Shown: positions 8,167 to 16,389 of the stretch, one piece after another | Position numbering within the stretch: position 1 is the stretch's first letter | How the letters are laid out: the number at the start of each line of letters is the position of its first letter | Assembly (NCBI RefSeq): GCF_900115705.1 | Contig: NZ_FOXL01000004.1 | Span: 124,001-188,000, forward strand | Source of the DNA: Frateuria terrea | GTDB taxonomy: Bacteria; Pseudomonadota; Gammaproteobacteria; Xanthomonadales; Rhodanobacteraceae | DNA: 64,000 nucleotides | Direction of reading: 5' to 3' | Notes under the pieces: model-generated | Database searches by the model: none | Told to the model about the DNA's origin: nothing | The model's input: only the letters and a program-made list of their open reading frames with translations | Made by a program: the position numbers and the translations under genes

Positions 8167-9028
8167 CGGCGAGTTCCTCGGGAAGGATGGCCGGAATCAC
8201 CACGTAGAAGGTCGATCCCTGACCGGGGCTGCTTTCCAGCCCGACGCGTCCGCCGAGCAGGTGACTGAAACGCTTGCACAGGGACAGACCCAGTCCGGTT
8301 CCGCGCAGGCGCTGCTGAAGGGGCGAGTCGACCTGCGCGAAATCCTCGAACAGGGTGGAATGCAGCGTCTTGGGAATGCCGATGCCGGTGTCCCTGACCG
8401 AGAATCTCACCTCGGTCGCGTTCTCCACGCGGGCCGAGACACGGACCTCGCCCTGGGTGGTGAACTTCAGCGCGTTGGCGATGAAGTTGCGCAGGATCTG
8501 CGCCAGCTTCTTGTCGTCGGTGTACAGCTTGGGGATGTCCCTGGGCTCCTCGAATACCAGGTCCACGGTCGAGGAAATCGCGATCGGCCGGAACATCCCC
8601 CGCAGCGCAGCGAACAGATCGACCATGTGGAACCATGCCGGCGCGATCGTGATGCGACCAGCCTCGATCTTGGCCAGGTCCAGCAAGTCGTCGACCATCG
8701 CGCTGAGCTCGCTCGCGGCTACCTGCACGAACTGCACCTGCTTGTGCTGCTCGCCGTTCAGCGGCCCGTCGAGCTCGTCGGTGAGCAGGCGAGCGACACT
8801 CAGGATGGAGCCCAGCGGCGTGCGGAATTCATGGCTCATGTAGGACAGGAACCGGCTCTTCAGGTCGGATGCCTGGCGCAGTTCCTCGGCCTGGCTGTCG
8901 AGCTCCGCATAGAGCGCGAGCACGCCCTGGTTGGTCTCTTCTAGCTCGGCGCGCAGGGAGTCGGCCTCCGCACGCAGCCGTTCCAGTTCCTGGGCCGGGC
9001 TGGTGTCTTGCTGGCGTTGCTCACTCAC
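8156..9028 (-). CDS. Sensor histidine kinase of the stressosome operon
   Basis: About 290 residues with no membrane segment. An N-terminal coiled coil (ELERLRAEADSLRAELEETNQGVLALYAELDSQ) leads into HisKA with His in YMSHEFRTPLGSIL, then HATPase with N-box NFIANALKF, G1 DTGIGIP, and GTGLGLSLCKRF. The coiled coil ahead of HisKA is typical of kinases regulated by direct protein contact rather than by their own sensor. The GTG start at 9028 is chosen because it overlaps the stop of the upstream phosphatase gene (9021-9023) and gives the natural VSEQRQQ N-terminus; the longer frame has no support. The 3' end overlaps the hybrid kinase gene. Position implies control by the RsbRST/phosphatase unit. 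Confidence 0.92.
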   Translation of the reverse strand: MSEQRQQDTSPAQELERLRAEADSLRAELEETNQGVLALYAELDSQAEELRQASDLKSRFLSYMSHEFRTPLGSILSVARLLTDELDGPLNGEQHKQVQFVQVAASELSAMVDDLLDLAKIEAGRITIAPAWFHMVDLFAALRGMFRPIAISSTVDLVFEEPRDIPKLYTDDKKLAQILRNFIANALKFTTQGEVRVSARVENATEVRFSVRDTGIGIPKTLHSTLFEDFAQVDSPLQQRLRGTGLGLSLCKRFSHLLGGRVGLESSPGQGSTFYVVIPAILPEELADGA

Positions 9029-10037
9029 GCGGAGTCTCCATGGAGGCCACCAGGACGGTCGTATCGTCACGCCCGCGGCAGTAGTCACGATTGAGCACGG
9101 CCGCGACCACCCCGGGGTGGCGCCGCCACAGCCCGGCATAGTCGCCCAGCCGCCACCGCGCCTGCAGGCCGTCGGAGTGCATGATCAGCAACTGGCCGGA
9201 CGAGGCCGGGTAGCTGAACACGGTCGGCTTGCGGAACTGGCCGCCCACGATGCCCGGGTGCGACGCCAGTCCGCGCGATTGCTCCGCGCCGACCAGGCTG
9301 CCGGCAATGTTGCCGATGCCGAGGAAACGCAGCGTACCCGCTCCGTCGTACTGGCAGATGGCGAACGCACCGCCGCGCGTGCTCGCCATGCCCGCATGCG
9401 CCCGGGCCAGGATCGTTTCGGGTGCGTCGAACGGCTCCCGGACGAACGCGGCGGCACCAGCCTTGGCCGCCTCTGCCGCGGCCACGCCGTGACCGAGGCC
9501 GTCGATCACTAGCGCGCTCAGGCGAGCGCCGTCGATCGCCAGCCGCCAGGTATCGCCGCTGGCGGGCTCGCCGTGCAGCGCATGATGGCTGATGCCGAAG
9601 CGAAGATCCTGCCGCCGGGTGTGCTGGCGCGGAAAGAGGCGGGCCAACACGACCGCACCGCGTGCATCGGCGTGGGCATCGAACACCTGCGCCTGGCGCA
9701 CGAGCGCGCCCAGTCCGATGCCCTGGCTGCCGCGGCTGGAGTAGCCATCGACCAAGCAGGCAGCAACGTCGAAGCCCGGACCGCGGTCCACCGCGACTAT
9801 TTCCAGCCCCGGCCCGTCGCGACCAGGCACGACCTGCAGATGCAGCTCGCCGCGCATCGCGTGCTTGAGCACGTTGCTGGAAAGTTCGGTGGCGACCAGC
9901 GCCGCCCGACCGGCATCGGTTTCGTCGAAGCCGATGCGCTGCGCTGTCTGCAGTGTGGTGCGCCGGGCGTGTCCGACCTGGCTGGCGTCGTCCAGCGGCA
10001 GTACCAGGGTCGGGCTGCCCGTCCCTGCTACGTCCAT
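9021..10037 (-). CDS. rsbX: Fused HATPase + SpoIIE-type PP2C phosphatase (RsbX-like)
   Basis: 338 residues with two domains. Residues ~1-140 form an RsbW/RsbT-like GHKL ATPase (N-box ATELSSNVLKHA, G1-type AVDRGPGFD, later GSQGIGLGAL). Residues ~145-335 form a SpoIIE/PP2C phosphatase with the metal-binding VIDGLGHG motif and a terminal GRDDTTVLV. RsbX in Bacillus dephosphorylates RsbR and RsbS to reset the stressosome; here the phosphatase carries its own anti-sigma-like ATPase domain, an arrangement known in other Gram-negative modules. Start ATG 10037 overlaps rsbT by 10 bases. The gene symbol is by role and position. Confidence 0.9.
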   Translation of the reverse strand: MDVAGTGSPTLVLPLDDASQVGHARRTTLQTAQRIGFDETDAGRAALVATELSSNVLKHAMRGELHLQVVPGRDGPGLEIVAVDRGPGFDVAACLVDGYSSRGSQGIGLGALVRQAQVFDAHADARGAVVLARLFPRQHTRRQDLRFGISHHALHGEPASGDTWRLAIDGARLSALVIDGLGHGVAAAEAAKAGAAAFVREPFDAPETILARAHAGMASTRGGAFAICQYDGAGTLRFLGIGNIAGSLVGAEQSRGLASHPGIVGGQFRKPTVFSYPASSGQLLIMHSDGLQARWRLGDYAGLWRRHPGVVAAVLNRDYCRGRDDTTVLVASMETPRE

Positions 10038-10432
10038 CGCGTGATGCTGACGCGGGTGCCCTTGCCCGGCGCGCTGTCCAGCTCGAACTCGCTCACCAGC
10101 CGCCTGGCGCCGGTCAGGCCGAGGCCCAGGCCGCTGCCGGAAGTCCAGCCGTCGGTCATGGCCAACGCGGTATCGGCGATGCCGGGCCCCTCGTCCCGGA
10201 AGACCAGGCGCAGCCCGGTGCGCGCGCCGTCTTCCAGCAGCTCCCAGTCCATGTCGCCGCCGCCGCCGTAGACCACGGTGTTGCGCGCCAGCTCGCTGGC
10301 GGCGGTGACCATCTTGGTCTGGTCCACCAGGCGCATGCCGCAGTCCACCGCGAGCTTGCGCACGGCCTGGCGGGCCAGCACGACGTCCTGTTCCCGGCGA
10401 ACCGGCATGCTGCCGTGGGTGCGAACGTTCAT
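10028..10432 (-). CDS. rsbT: RsbT-like switch serine/threonine kinase
   Basis: 134 residues, normal for RsbT. A single GHKL ATPase domain shows the N-box TAASELARNTVVYGGGG, G1 FRDEGPGI and G2 GSGLGLGLTGARR. In the Bacillus stressosome RsbT is held by RsbR/RsbS, phosphorylates both on stress, is released and activates a downstream effector. No SigB/RsbU effector is encoded nearby; the genes that follow are a phosphatase and kinases, so released RsbT or the phosphatase probably acts on the kinase pair. It starts within an ATGA overlap with rsbS and overlaps the phosphatase gene. Confidence 0.93.
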   Translation of the reverse strand: MNVRTHGSMPVRREQDVVLARQAVRKLAVDCGMRLVDQTKMVTAASELARNTVVYGGGGDMDWELLEDGARTGLRLVFRDEGPGIADTALAMTDGWTSGSGLGLGLTGARRLVSEFELDSAPGKGTRVSITRWT

Positions 10433-10791
10433 TCGGAAGCCACGCGCTGGCGCAGCAGCTTCATGCCCCGCTCGACGTCGAGGGCGGTGCTGACGCCAGG
10501 GAGCGTGAGACCCAGCTCCACCAGGGTGATGGCAACCTCCGGCTGCATACCGACCACCACCGTGTGGGCATCCATGATGCGCGACTGCGCAGAAATAGTG
10601 CCGATCATCCGGCCGATGAAGGAATCGACCATGTCGAGCGCCGAGATGTCGATCAGCACCCCGCGTGCGGCGGTCTTGCTGATGCGTTCGGACAGGTCGT
10701 CCTGGAGGGCGAGCGCAAGCTGGTCATGCATGTCCACCTGGATGGTGACCAGCAGGAACTCGCCCATGCGCAGGATCGGAATGCGATCCAT
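10429..10791 (-). CDS. rsbS: RsbS-like STAS domain stressosome scaffold protein
   Basis: 120 residues forming one STAS domain. The motif IDISALDMVDSFIGRMIG contains Ser57 at the position of the Bacillus RsbS phosphorylation site Ser59, and the surrounding VDSFIGR is strongly conserved. RsbS co-assembles with RsbR into the large stressosome core and binds RsbT until phosphorylated. The gene is three bases downstream of rsbR and overlaps rsbT by four (ATGA), consistent with translational coupling and fixed stoichiometry. Confidence 0.94.
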   Translation of the reverse strand: MDRIPILRMGEFLLVTIQVDMHDQLALALQDDLSERISKTAARGVLIDISALDMVDSFIGRMIGTISAQSRIMDAHTVVVGMQPEVAITLVELGLTLPGVSTALDVERGMKLLRQRVASE

Positions 10792-10794
10792 CGA

Positions 10795-11649
10795 TCAGCC
10801 CTTGACCACGCTCAGGCCGTTGCGGCGCAGGGCCATGGCCAGCGCATCGGCCAGGTTGGCCTTGGTCACGATGCCCTGCAGGTCCAGCCCCAGGTGAACG
10901 ATGGTCTGCGCGATCTGCGGCCGCACGCCGCTGATGATGCAGTCCGCGCCCATCAGGCGGATCGCCGTCACCGTCTTGAGCAGGTGCTGGGCGACCAGGG
11001 TATCCACCGTCGGCACGCCGGTGATGTCGATGATGGCGATTTCGGCACCGGTCTCCACGATGCGCTGGAGCAGCGACTCCATCACCACCTGCGTGCGCTG
11101 CGAATCGAGCGTGCCGATCATCGGCAACGCCAGCACGCCATCCCACAGCTTGATCACCGGGGTGGAAAGCTCCAGCAGCTCTTCCTGCTGGCGGCGGATG
11201 ACGTCTTCGCGAGACTTCTGGAACGAGTTGACCGTATGCATGCCGAGCGAATCGAGGATCTCGGAGATCGCCCACAGTTGTTCGGCCAGCAGTGCCGGTT
11301 CGTCCCCCAACTCGCGCTGGAGCAGCGCGAACAGCGGCCGCTTGATGGAGAAGATGAAGTTGGCCGTCTGCAGGGAATCGAAACCCTGCAGCGCGCGTGA
11401 GCGGGACAGCGCTTCGAGGAACGCGCGGACATCGCCCCACGCGGCCGTGCCAATGCCGGTACCGCCACCCTGGGTGGCGCCGCGGATCATCAGGTCGAGG
11501 AATTCGGCCGTCTGCTGCCCGAGCTCGTCCTTGCCGATGCGATTGTCGTTCCCCACGCCGCTGCCGGACAGGTCGCGGTTCCACTCGTCCAGCAGCCACT
11601 TCTGGTTCTTGCCTAGCACGTCGAGCGTGCGCTGCCGCAATTCGGCCAT
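10795..11649 (-). CDS. rsbR: RsbR-like stressosome co-antagonist (sensor + STAS)
   Basis: 284 residues from ATG 11649. Residues ~1-155 are an alpha-helical, globin-like sensor domain with no visible heme or membrane motifs; residues ~157-284 are a STAS domain (LSTPVIKLWDGVLALPMIGTLDSQR ... DITGVPTVDTLVAQ). Against Bacillus RsbRA the two phosphorylation positions are Ser183 (in LDSQR, replacing Thr171) and Thr217 (in TVDT, equal to Thr205), 34 residues apart in both proteins. An upstream ATG at 11688 would add 13 residues but has no ribosome-binding site. First gene of the operon; only one RsbR paralogue is present in the window. Confidence 0.93.
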   Translation of the reverse strand: MAELRQRTLDVLGKNQKWLLDEWNRDLSGSGVGNDNRIGKDELGQQTAEFLDLMIRGATQGGGTGIGTAAWGDVRAFLEALSRSRALQGFDSLQTANFIFSIKRPLFALLQRELGDEPALLAEQLWAISEILDSLGMHTVNSFQKSREDVIRRQQEELLELSTPVIKLWDGVLALPMIGTLDSQRTQVVMESLLQRIVETGAEIAIIDITGVPTVDTLVAQHLLKTVTAIRLMGADCIISGVRPQIAQTIVHLGLDLQGIVTKANLADALAMALRRNGLSVVKG

Positions 11650-12185
11650 GCCCCTGGTCCCTTTCGTTGTGTGCACAGAATCACACATGATCGGATAACC
11701 GCCTTGCCGTGGGAATAGCGAGGTTGTGACGACACTGTGAAACGCCTGGCGGCCGGCGTTCGGGAGGACGGATCAGCGATGCTGGTTAACCCCCGGCAAG
11801 CGAGCCACCGGCAACCGCCACGCCGACACAAATACCAAGCAGGACGTGACCGCCTCGGTCCGTTCCTCGCCGACAAGGTCCAGCGCGGTCTTGTGGAGAA
11901 CAAGTCGGCATGGGTCGTTGTGCATCCAACATCCTCGATGTCACGGTTGCCGGGCACCTCCGTCGCGGCCGAAAGCACGCGCAAGAGGGATTGCAGCAGC
12001 GCCGCACCTTGGCGATTGCCGAATGGCGTTCGGTGCTGGGGTGAAGGCGACGTCGGGAGTAACGAGAAGCTCGTCGCAAAGGGGGCGAGTCCGCTTTCAT
12101 CAGGCGTTATCAGAAAAAACGGTTTCGTCGCGAGTCCTAGCCACCAGTCGAAGCACGGTCGAACACTCCGTATGAGGGTTCAACC
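11650..12185. other. Gene-poor stretch upstream of the stressosome operon
   Basis: No supported gene. Open frames on both strands here have compositions unlike the neighbouring proteins and no recognisable motif. The part next to rsbR (about 11650-11740) must carry the operon promoter; I could not assign convincing -35/-10 boxes. A short dyad TGTG...CACA lies around 11670-11685. The right part leads into a recombinase pseudogene and may be older inserted DNA. Confidence 0.4.
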
Positions 12186-12527
12186 ATGAAGACCATCCAA
12201 CACGAAGCATCCTGGAACAAAGGCAAGCTGGTCGGGCAGAAGAGACTCCCAGGCTCCGCGAGCTTTGGTCCATACGGATGCGGCTCCAGTTGTTTGGCAC
12301 CGTCCGCAATCTGGCACTGCGCAACCTGGCGATCGATTCGAAGCTTCGCGTTATGATCTCGTCAGCCTACACGTCCGTGATGTCGTTCAAGGCACGTTCG
12401 TGTCGAGCCGAGCGATCGTTCTGCAGTGGAAGACAAATCGACCGGTCCAGTTCGAAATAATGGGATAGACCAGAATTTCCCTCCTGGCGAAGATGCGTTC
12501 GAGCTCGCCGAGCAGACCGAGGCATGA
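12186..12527 (+). pseudogene. Degraded tyrosine recombinase/phage integrase gene
   Basis: The stretch starts with a good ATG and MKTIQHEASWNKGKLVGQK, the usual N-terminus of a family of ~200-residue tyrosine recombinases. It then changes frame to MRLQLFGTVRNLALRNLAIDSKLR (12278-12350) and changes frame again to DLVSLHVRDVVQGTFVSSRAIVLQWKTNRPVQFEI before a stop near 12468. Further on, 12489-12527 reads EDAFELAEQTEA-stop, the family's C-terminal tail. So two frameshifts and a deletion of the catalytic C-terminal half (HxxR and Tyr) are visible. It cannot encode an active enzyme; it records a former mobile or integron-like element. Confidence 0.85.
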
Positions 12528-12655
12528 ACGCGACTGGCCAGTAGCGAACATGGCATGGGCCGCCTGGCGTCCGATTGACTCTCCCTAGAAACGCCGGTGC
12601 CTCACCCCCGCGTTCACCTCCGGGCGATCACCTCGAGGCAAGCATCTGGGCCGGC

Positions 12656-12871
12656 TCAACCGGCCCAGGTTTGGGAGATATCGTCCCTCACGACCTCGTC
12701 GATCTCCTTGGGCGGAAGGTCGTGGAGTCCGTCGACGCGGCCGTGCCGCATACCGAAGAAGACACCGTTGCGCCGATACGTGGCGGTCCACGTGATCCGA
12801 TTGGGGCCGGCGTTCTGGTATATGCCGTCGTACGTATAGCCGTTGGCGGTCCTGCCGGATATATCAACCAT
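12656..12871 (-). CDS. Small hypothetical protein (71 aa)
   Basis: A 71-residue protein with composition and pattern of a real gene: MVDISGRTANGYTYDGIYQNAGPN, then FFGMRHGRVDGLHDLPPKEIDEVV and a C-terminal TW. An AGGCAG lies before its ATG. No named family is recognised and there is no signal peptide or membrane segment. The RHGRVDGLHDLP core is striking enough to suggest a conserved fold or regulator-sized protein. It lies in the decayed region between a recombinase pseudogene and unclear sequence. Confidence 0.55.
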   Translation of the reverse strand: MVDISGRTANGYTYDGIYQNAGPNRITWTATYRRNGVFFGMRHGRVDGLHDLPPKEIDEVVRDDISQTWAG

Positions 12872-12966
12872 GAGATCTGCCTGTGGTGGTGTGCTCGTGC
12901 ATGTCCTTAGCCGAAACGACCAGCGGAGGCGCGGCCAACGCCATCGGTGCCTGGGCAGAGTTGTGG

Positions 12967-13242
12967 CTAACGTTCGCTTGATGGGGGGTCGATCGGCGTT
13001 GCGTCGTCCACGCGATCGAATCCCGTCGCTTCACGGTCAGACTGAAGCGGCTCGGATCGGGAAATCCCCTGCACGGGCAGGAGGAACGCGCTCGCGGGTT
13101 GCTCCCATCGCCGCGTGACCGATCCATGATCCGGAGGCAACCAGCCACCATATCTGCCAGTGGCAGCATCGGCGGCGACAGGGGAAAAGCTGAGCTTGTG
13201 TGGAAAGAAGTACAGCGAATTGATCTGGTTGACGGCATTCAT
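12967..13242 (-). CDS. Possible small hypothetical protein (91 aa)
   Basis: Reading leftward from ATG 13242, the frame gives MNAVNQINSLYFFPHKLSFSPVAADAATGRYGG and continues for 91 residues. The first 40 residues look protein-like (aromatic and hydrophobic alternation); the C-terminal half is rich in Arg, Asp, Ser and Pro and less convincing. AAAGG is about 12 bases before the start. No family is recognised. It may be a real short gene, or a truncated one fused to out-of-frame sequence. Confidence 0.3.
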   Translation of the reverse strand: MNAVNQINSLYFFPHKLSFSPVAADAATGRYGGWLPPDHGSVTRRWEQPASAFLLPVQGISRSEPLQSDREATGFDRVDDATPIDPPSSER

Positions 13243-14073
13243 GAGAGTGGCCTTTGAGTACGAAAACCGTTCAACATTAGCGATGGGCACCCGCAACCGG
13301 CCCATGATTTAGTCATCGCTCCGTCGACGTCCGGCACCGGGGTCACTCGCCCTCGTTTCGGTTAAGCGGCGACACCAGGGAACACCCGATTGACCGACCC
13401 AGCCCAAGGGTCAGGCACGCGTCGACGGCCACCTCTATTCGACGGTCTGGCCGAGGTGCCGCAAGAGGGCGATCTGCCGTTGGCGCGCTCTGACCTTTGC
13501 CGTTGCATCGCCATCACCAAGTCCGCCATTGCGGACGCGCTCGCGATGCTGCTGTTCTCTTCCAAGATGGCGCTGGGCATTCAGGAGGTGGGTGGCGATG
13601 AGCATGGCACGTCCTCGCCGTTCACCCCGTTGCCCTGCGAGCTGCTCATGACGGCCGTTCTTCGAGGACACGAGGTATGCACAAAACGCCCCGAAATAGG
13701 TTGGCTTGGACCTGGCTGCGACCGCAGGAGGGCTGAACTCGGGCGAGTGGCTGCCCGGCGCTCGCGTGCAGGCGCGGCGTTGATCCACCGCGAGCATCAT
13801 CCGGTGACGTCGGCTTGTCCGGTGACGATCTGCACGGGCCGGCGCCGCCAGGCCCGCCTTCCGAACGAGTTTCAAAAGAAACGCGACCAGCGAGCCATGC
13901 GCGCCAGGTAAAGGGAATTGATAGCTTTGCATGATGCGGCCCTCTGGCCGCGGCGCATACAGGCGCCAGGACATTTACCATGCTCCTTGCGAGGTTACGT
14001 TTTGGTCGAGACGGGCCGCATCAGCGAGACGTCGTACGTCGCGGACAAGGCGCAAGCTGGCCCTTGTGCGCGT
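13243..14073. other. Stretch without a supportable gene
   Basis: Several overlapping open frames on both strands cover this 830-base stretch, but none shows a recognisable domain, a clear ribosome-binding site or a consistent protein-like composition. The surrounding pseudogenes make decayed coding sequence likely. A leftward frame from about 13932 (MQSYQFPLPGAHGSLVAFLLK) is the least unlikely candidate and is not called. Confidence 0.4.
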
Positions 14074-15258
14074 TTACCCTTGCTCCACCACGCGGCAGCC
14101 CTTCAATCGCGCGGCGAAATCGACCAGGACACGGATGCCGCTGGTCTCCGCGTCGGCGCACCATCGCCTCAGTTCCTCGGCAAGCGTGGACATATCCCTT
14201 CGGTTGCGCGCAGTGAGGGCGACCAGCCGGTCGCGGAAGTCACACACGTCGGACAGATAGCGTCGCGTACGCACCACGGCGGCAAGCTCGGAGCGCGTGG
14301 CAGGATCCAGCCAGCGCCCGCCGCTGGCCAAGGCCCGCCGCAGACGCCGCAGGTGTCGTCTACCAACAGGCCGCTGCGCGAGGACCGGTGCGATCACACC
14401 GGAAGCGTATTCGTGCAGGATCCGCGCATGTTGCAGCAGCAGCGCGCGCAGGGTTTCTTCGTCCGGCTCCTGGATGTGGGCACGGTAGCCGAGTCCGGAC
14501 GCGACTCGCCGCACCTTCGCCAGCCCCAGGCGGCGCAACAGGCAGATGACCAGCCAGCCACCGTCGAGCTCGAAGCGCTGCTGGGCGAACCTGGCCGACG
14601 CCGGGAACGCGTGGTGGTTGTTGTGCAGCTCCTCGCCGCCGATCAGCAGGCCCCACGGCATCAGGTTGGCGGACGTATCGGGCGTTTCGAAGTTGCGGTA
14701 GCCCCACCAATGACCGAGGCCGTTGATCACGCCGGCGGCCCAGAAGGGTATCCAGGCCATCTGTAATGCCCACAGTGCCAGGCCGACCACGCCGAACAGG
14801 ACGATGCTGATCGCCGCCAGGAGCGTCGGTCCCAGCCACGACCATCGTTCGTACAGGTGGCGTTCGATCCAATCCTTGGGCGTACCCATCCCGTAAGTCG
14901 CCAGGTCGGCCTCGTTGCCAGCCGCGGCCTTGTACAAGTCGACCCCGCGCCACAGGACGGTGCGAATGCCGTGGACCTGCGGGCTATGCGGGTCCTCGGC
15001 CGTCTCGCAGCGGGCGTGATGCTTGCGGTGCACGGCAACCCACTGCCGCGTCACCATACCGGTGGACAACCAGCACCAGGCGCGGAAAAGGTGCGCGACG
15101 GCGGGATGGAACTGCACGCCGCGATGTGCCTGGCTGCGGTGTAGATAGAGGGTCACCGCGACGATGGTTCCCTGCGTGGTGACAAGGAAGTACAGGGTCC
15201 AGACACCCCATGAGGCCCCCGTCAGTCCGCGTGCCGCGAAGGAAAGAAGGTCCGGCAT
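14074..15258 (-). CDS. Acyl-CoA/acyl-lipid delta-9-type fatty acid desaturase
   Basis: 394 residues, membrane enzyme that introduces a double bond into saturated acyl chains using a di-iron centre. The three histidine boxes are intact: HRSQAHR (40-46), HRKHH (77-81) and HNNHH (212-216), with additional GHWWGYRNF. Hydrophobic segments at about 18-38, 55-70 and 145-178 fit the usual membrane topology. The C-terminal ~120 residues after the last box are longer and more basic than in short bacterial enzymes. Desaturases of this type adjust membrane fluidity in the cold or under stress. It stands alone; the next gene to the right is divergent nhaA debris. Confidence 0.9.
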   Translation of the reverse strand: MPDLLSFAARGLTGASWGVWTLYFLVTTQGTIVAVTLYLHRSQAHRGVQFHPAVAHLFRAWCWLSTGMVTRQWVAVHRKHHARCETAEDPHSPQVHGIRTVLWRGVDLYKAAAGNEADLATYGMGTPKDWIERHLYERWSWLGPTLLAAISIVLFGVVGLALWALQMAWIPFWAAGVINGLGHWWGYRNFETPDTSANLMPWGLLIGGEELHNNHHAFPASARFAQQRFELDGGWLVICLLRRLGLAKVRRVASGLGYRAHIQEPDEETLRALLLQHARILHEYASGVIAPVLAQRPVGRRHLRRLRRALASGGRWLDPATRSELAAVVRTRRYLSDVCDFRDRLVALTARNRRDMSTLAEELRRWCADAETSGIRVLVDFAARLKGCRVVEQG

Positions 15259-15475
15259 CGTCGGTCACCCCGCAGGAAACGATCCCTATGTAGCGCGTGA
15301 CAGCGAAGGCTGAAGCCAAGGGCGCGTGAAGTCCTTTTTCCTCTGGCGTCACCCTTGGGGTTCGAATATGGCGGGCGGATGCGGTTCCACCGAGACCGGC
15401 GGCTCCCATCCAGCCAGTTCAGCTACGCGCGAACCTGCTGCGGTTGGGCAGGCCCCGGCGCTCGGGTGACAGCCG

Positions 15476-16230
15476 ATGGGAGCCACGCATGTGAACGAGA
15501 AGCACCGGCCGACGATGCCGATCCGATTGCCGAAGGAATGGATCGACTGGCTGACTCACCCGTTCTCGCGTTTCATGCGCGTGGAAGCCGGCGCCGGCGC
15601 CATGTTGCTGCTCGCCACCGTCGCCGCCCTGGTGCTGTCCAACTCGCCCGCGGCACGACATGTCGAAGCGTTCTGGGCAACGTCGATGGGCCTGCGATGG
15701 GGTGCCATCGAACTGATCCGCCCGCTCCGTGGCTGGATCGATGACGCGCTGATGACCCTGTTCTTCTTCCTCGTGGCACTGGAGCTGAAACGCGAGCTGG
15801 TGCTTGGCGAGCTGCGCAAACCTCGCGTGGCTGCCTTGTCGATCGCCGGCGCATTGGGCGGCATGCTGGTACCTGACGGTCTCTACCTGCTGCTGCAATC
15901 GGGCCGTCCCGGGGCTGCAGGCTGGGGTACCGTCATGGCCACGGACACCGCGTTCGTGAGCGGTTGCCTGGCGTTGCTCGCGAGCGCATCCCCAAGCGGC
16001 TGCGTGTCTTCATGCTCTCGCTCGCGAGCGTCGACGACATCGGCGCGGTGTAGTGGTCGCGATCGGCTACAGCCAAGCGATCGCCTGGCCACCGCTTGCG
16101 CTGGCCGCGCTTGGCCTGGTGGCGATACGCGCGCTGGCGTGGGCGGGGTTGCGCAGCCTTCCGCTCTACTTCACGGTCGGCGCGCCGTGGTCTGGATCGC
16201 CGTGGACGCCTCTGGCGTGCATGCGACGCC
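15476..16230 (+). pseudogene. nhaA: NhaA Na+/H+ antiporter, frameshifted and truncated
   Basis: The N-terminal ~165 residues are intact NhaA: WIDWLTHPFSRFMRVEAGAGAMLLLATVAALVLSNS, ALMTLFFFLVALELKRELVLGELR, and GTVMATDTAFVSGCLALL. At about 15980 the reading shifts to RIPKRLRVFMLSLASVDDIGAV, which carries the ion-binding SVDDIGA motif and ends at a stop. At 16053 it shifts again to VAIGYSQAIAWPPLALAALGLVAIRAL, and at about 16190 once more to VVWIAVDASGVHAT. After this the remaining half of the antiporter (TM8-TM12) is missing. Three frame changes plus a C-terminal loss mean a dead gene. Confidence 0.88.
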
Positions 16231-16389
16231 CCCCTATCCGACACTCGTTCCGTTCCATAGGAAAAGCACGATCGGCCGGCGTGCGTTGCGCGCTGTCGAT
16301 CCGGCGCTGCTTCGCACCGCACCGCGGCGTAAGCTACCTGTTGCCCGCCCCTTCGCCAGCGTCGTTAGCGGAGGGTCAAACAGGATGGC

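Noticed and set aside
11737-12189. 150-codon plus frame upstream of the recombinase remnant
   Set aside because: Random-looking composition, no ribosome-binding site and no domain; the recognisable integrase start lies at its very end in another frame.
12864-13238. 124-codon minus frame overlapping two other small frames
   Set aside because: Its sequence is less protein-like than the frame 12967-13242 and its 3' end overlaps the better-supported gene at 12656-12871.
13390-13974. Overlapping open frames on both strands (plus 13390-13911, minus 13435-13974)
   Set aside because: Neither strand shows recognisable motifs or a convincing ribosome-binding site, and neither is clearly better than the other.
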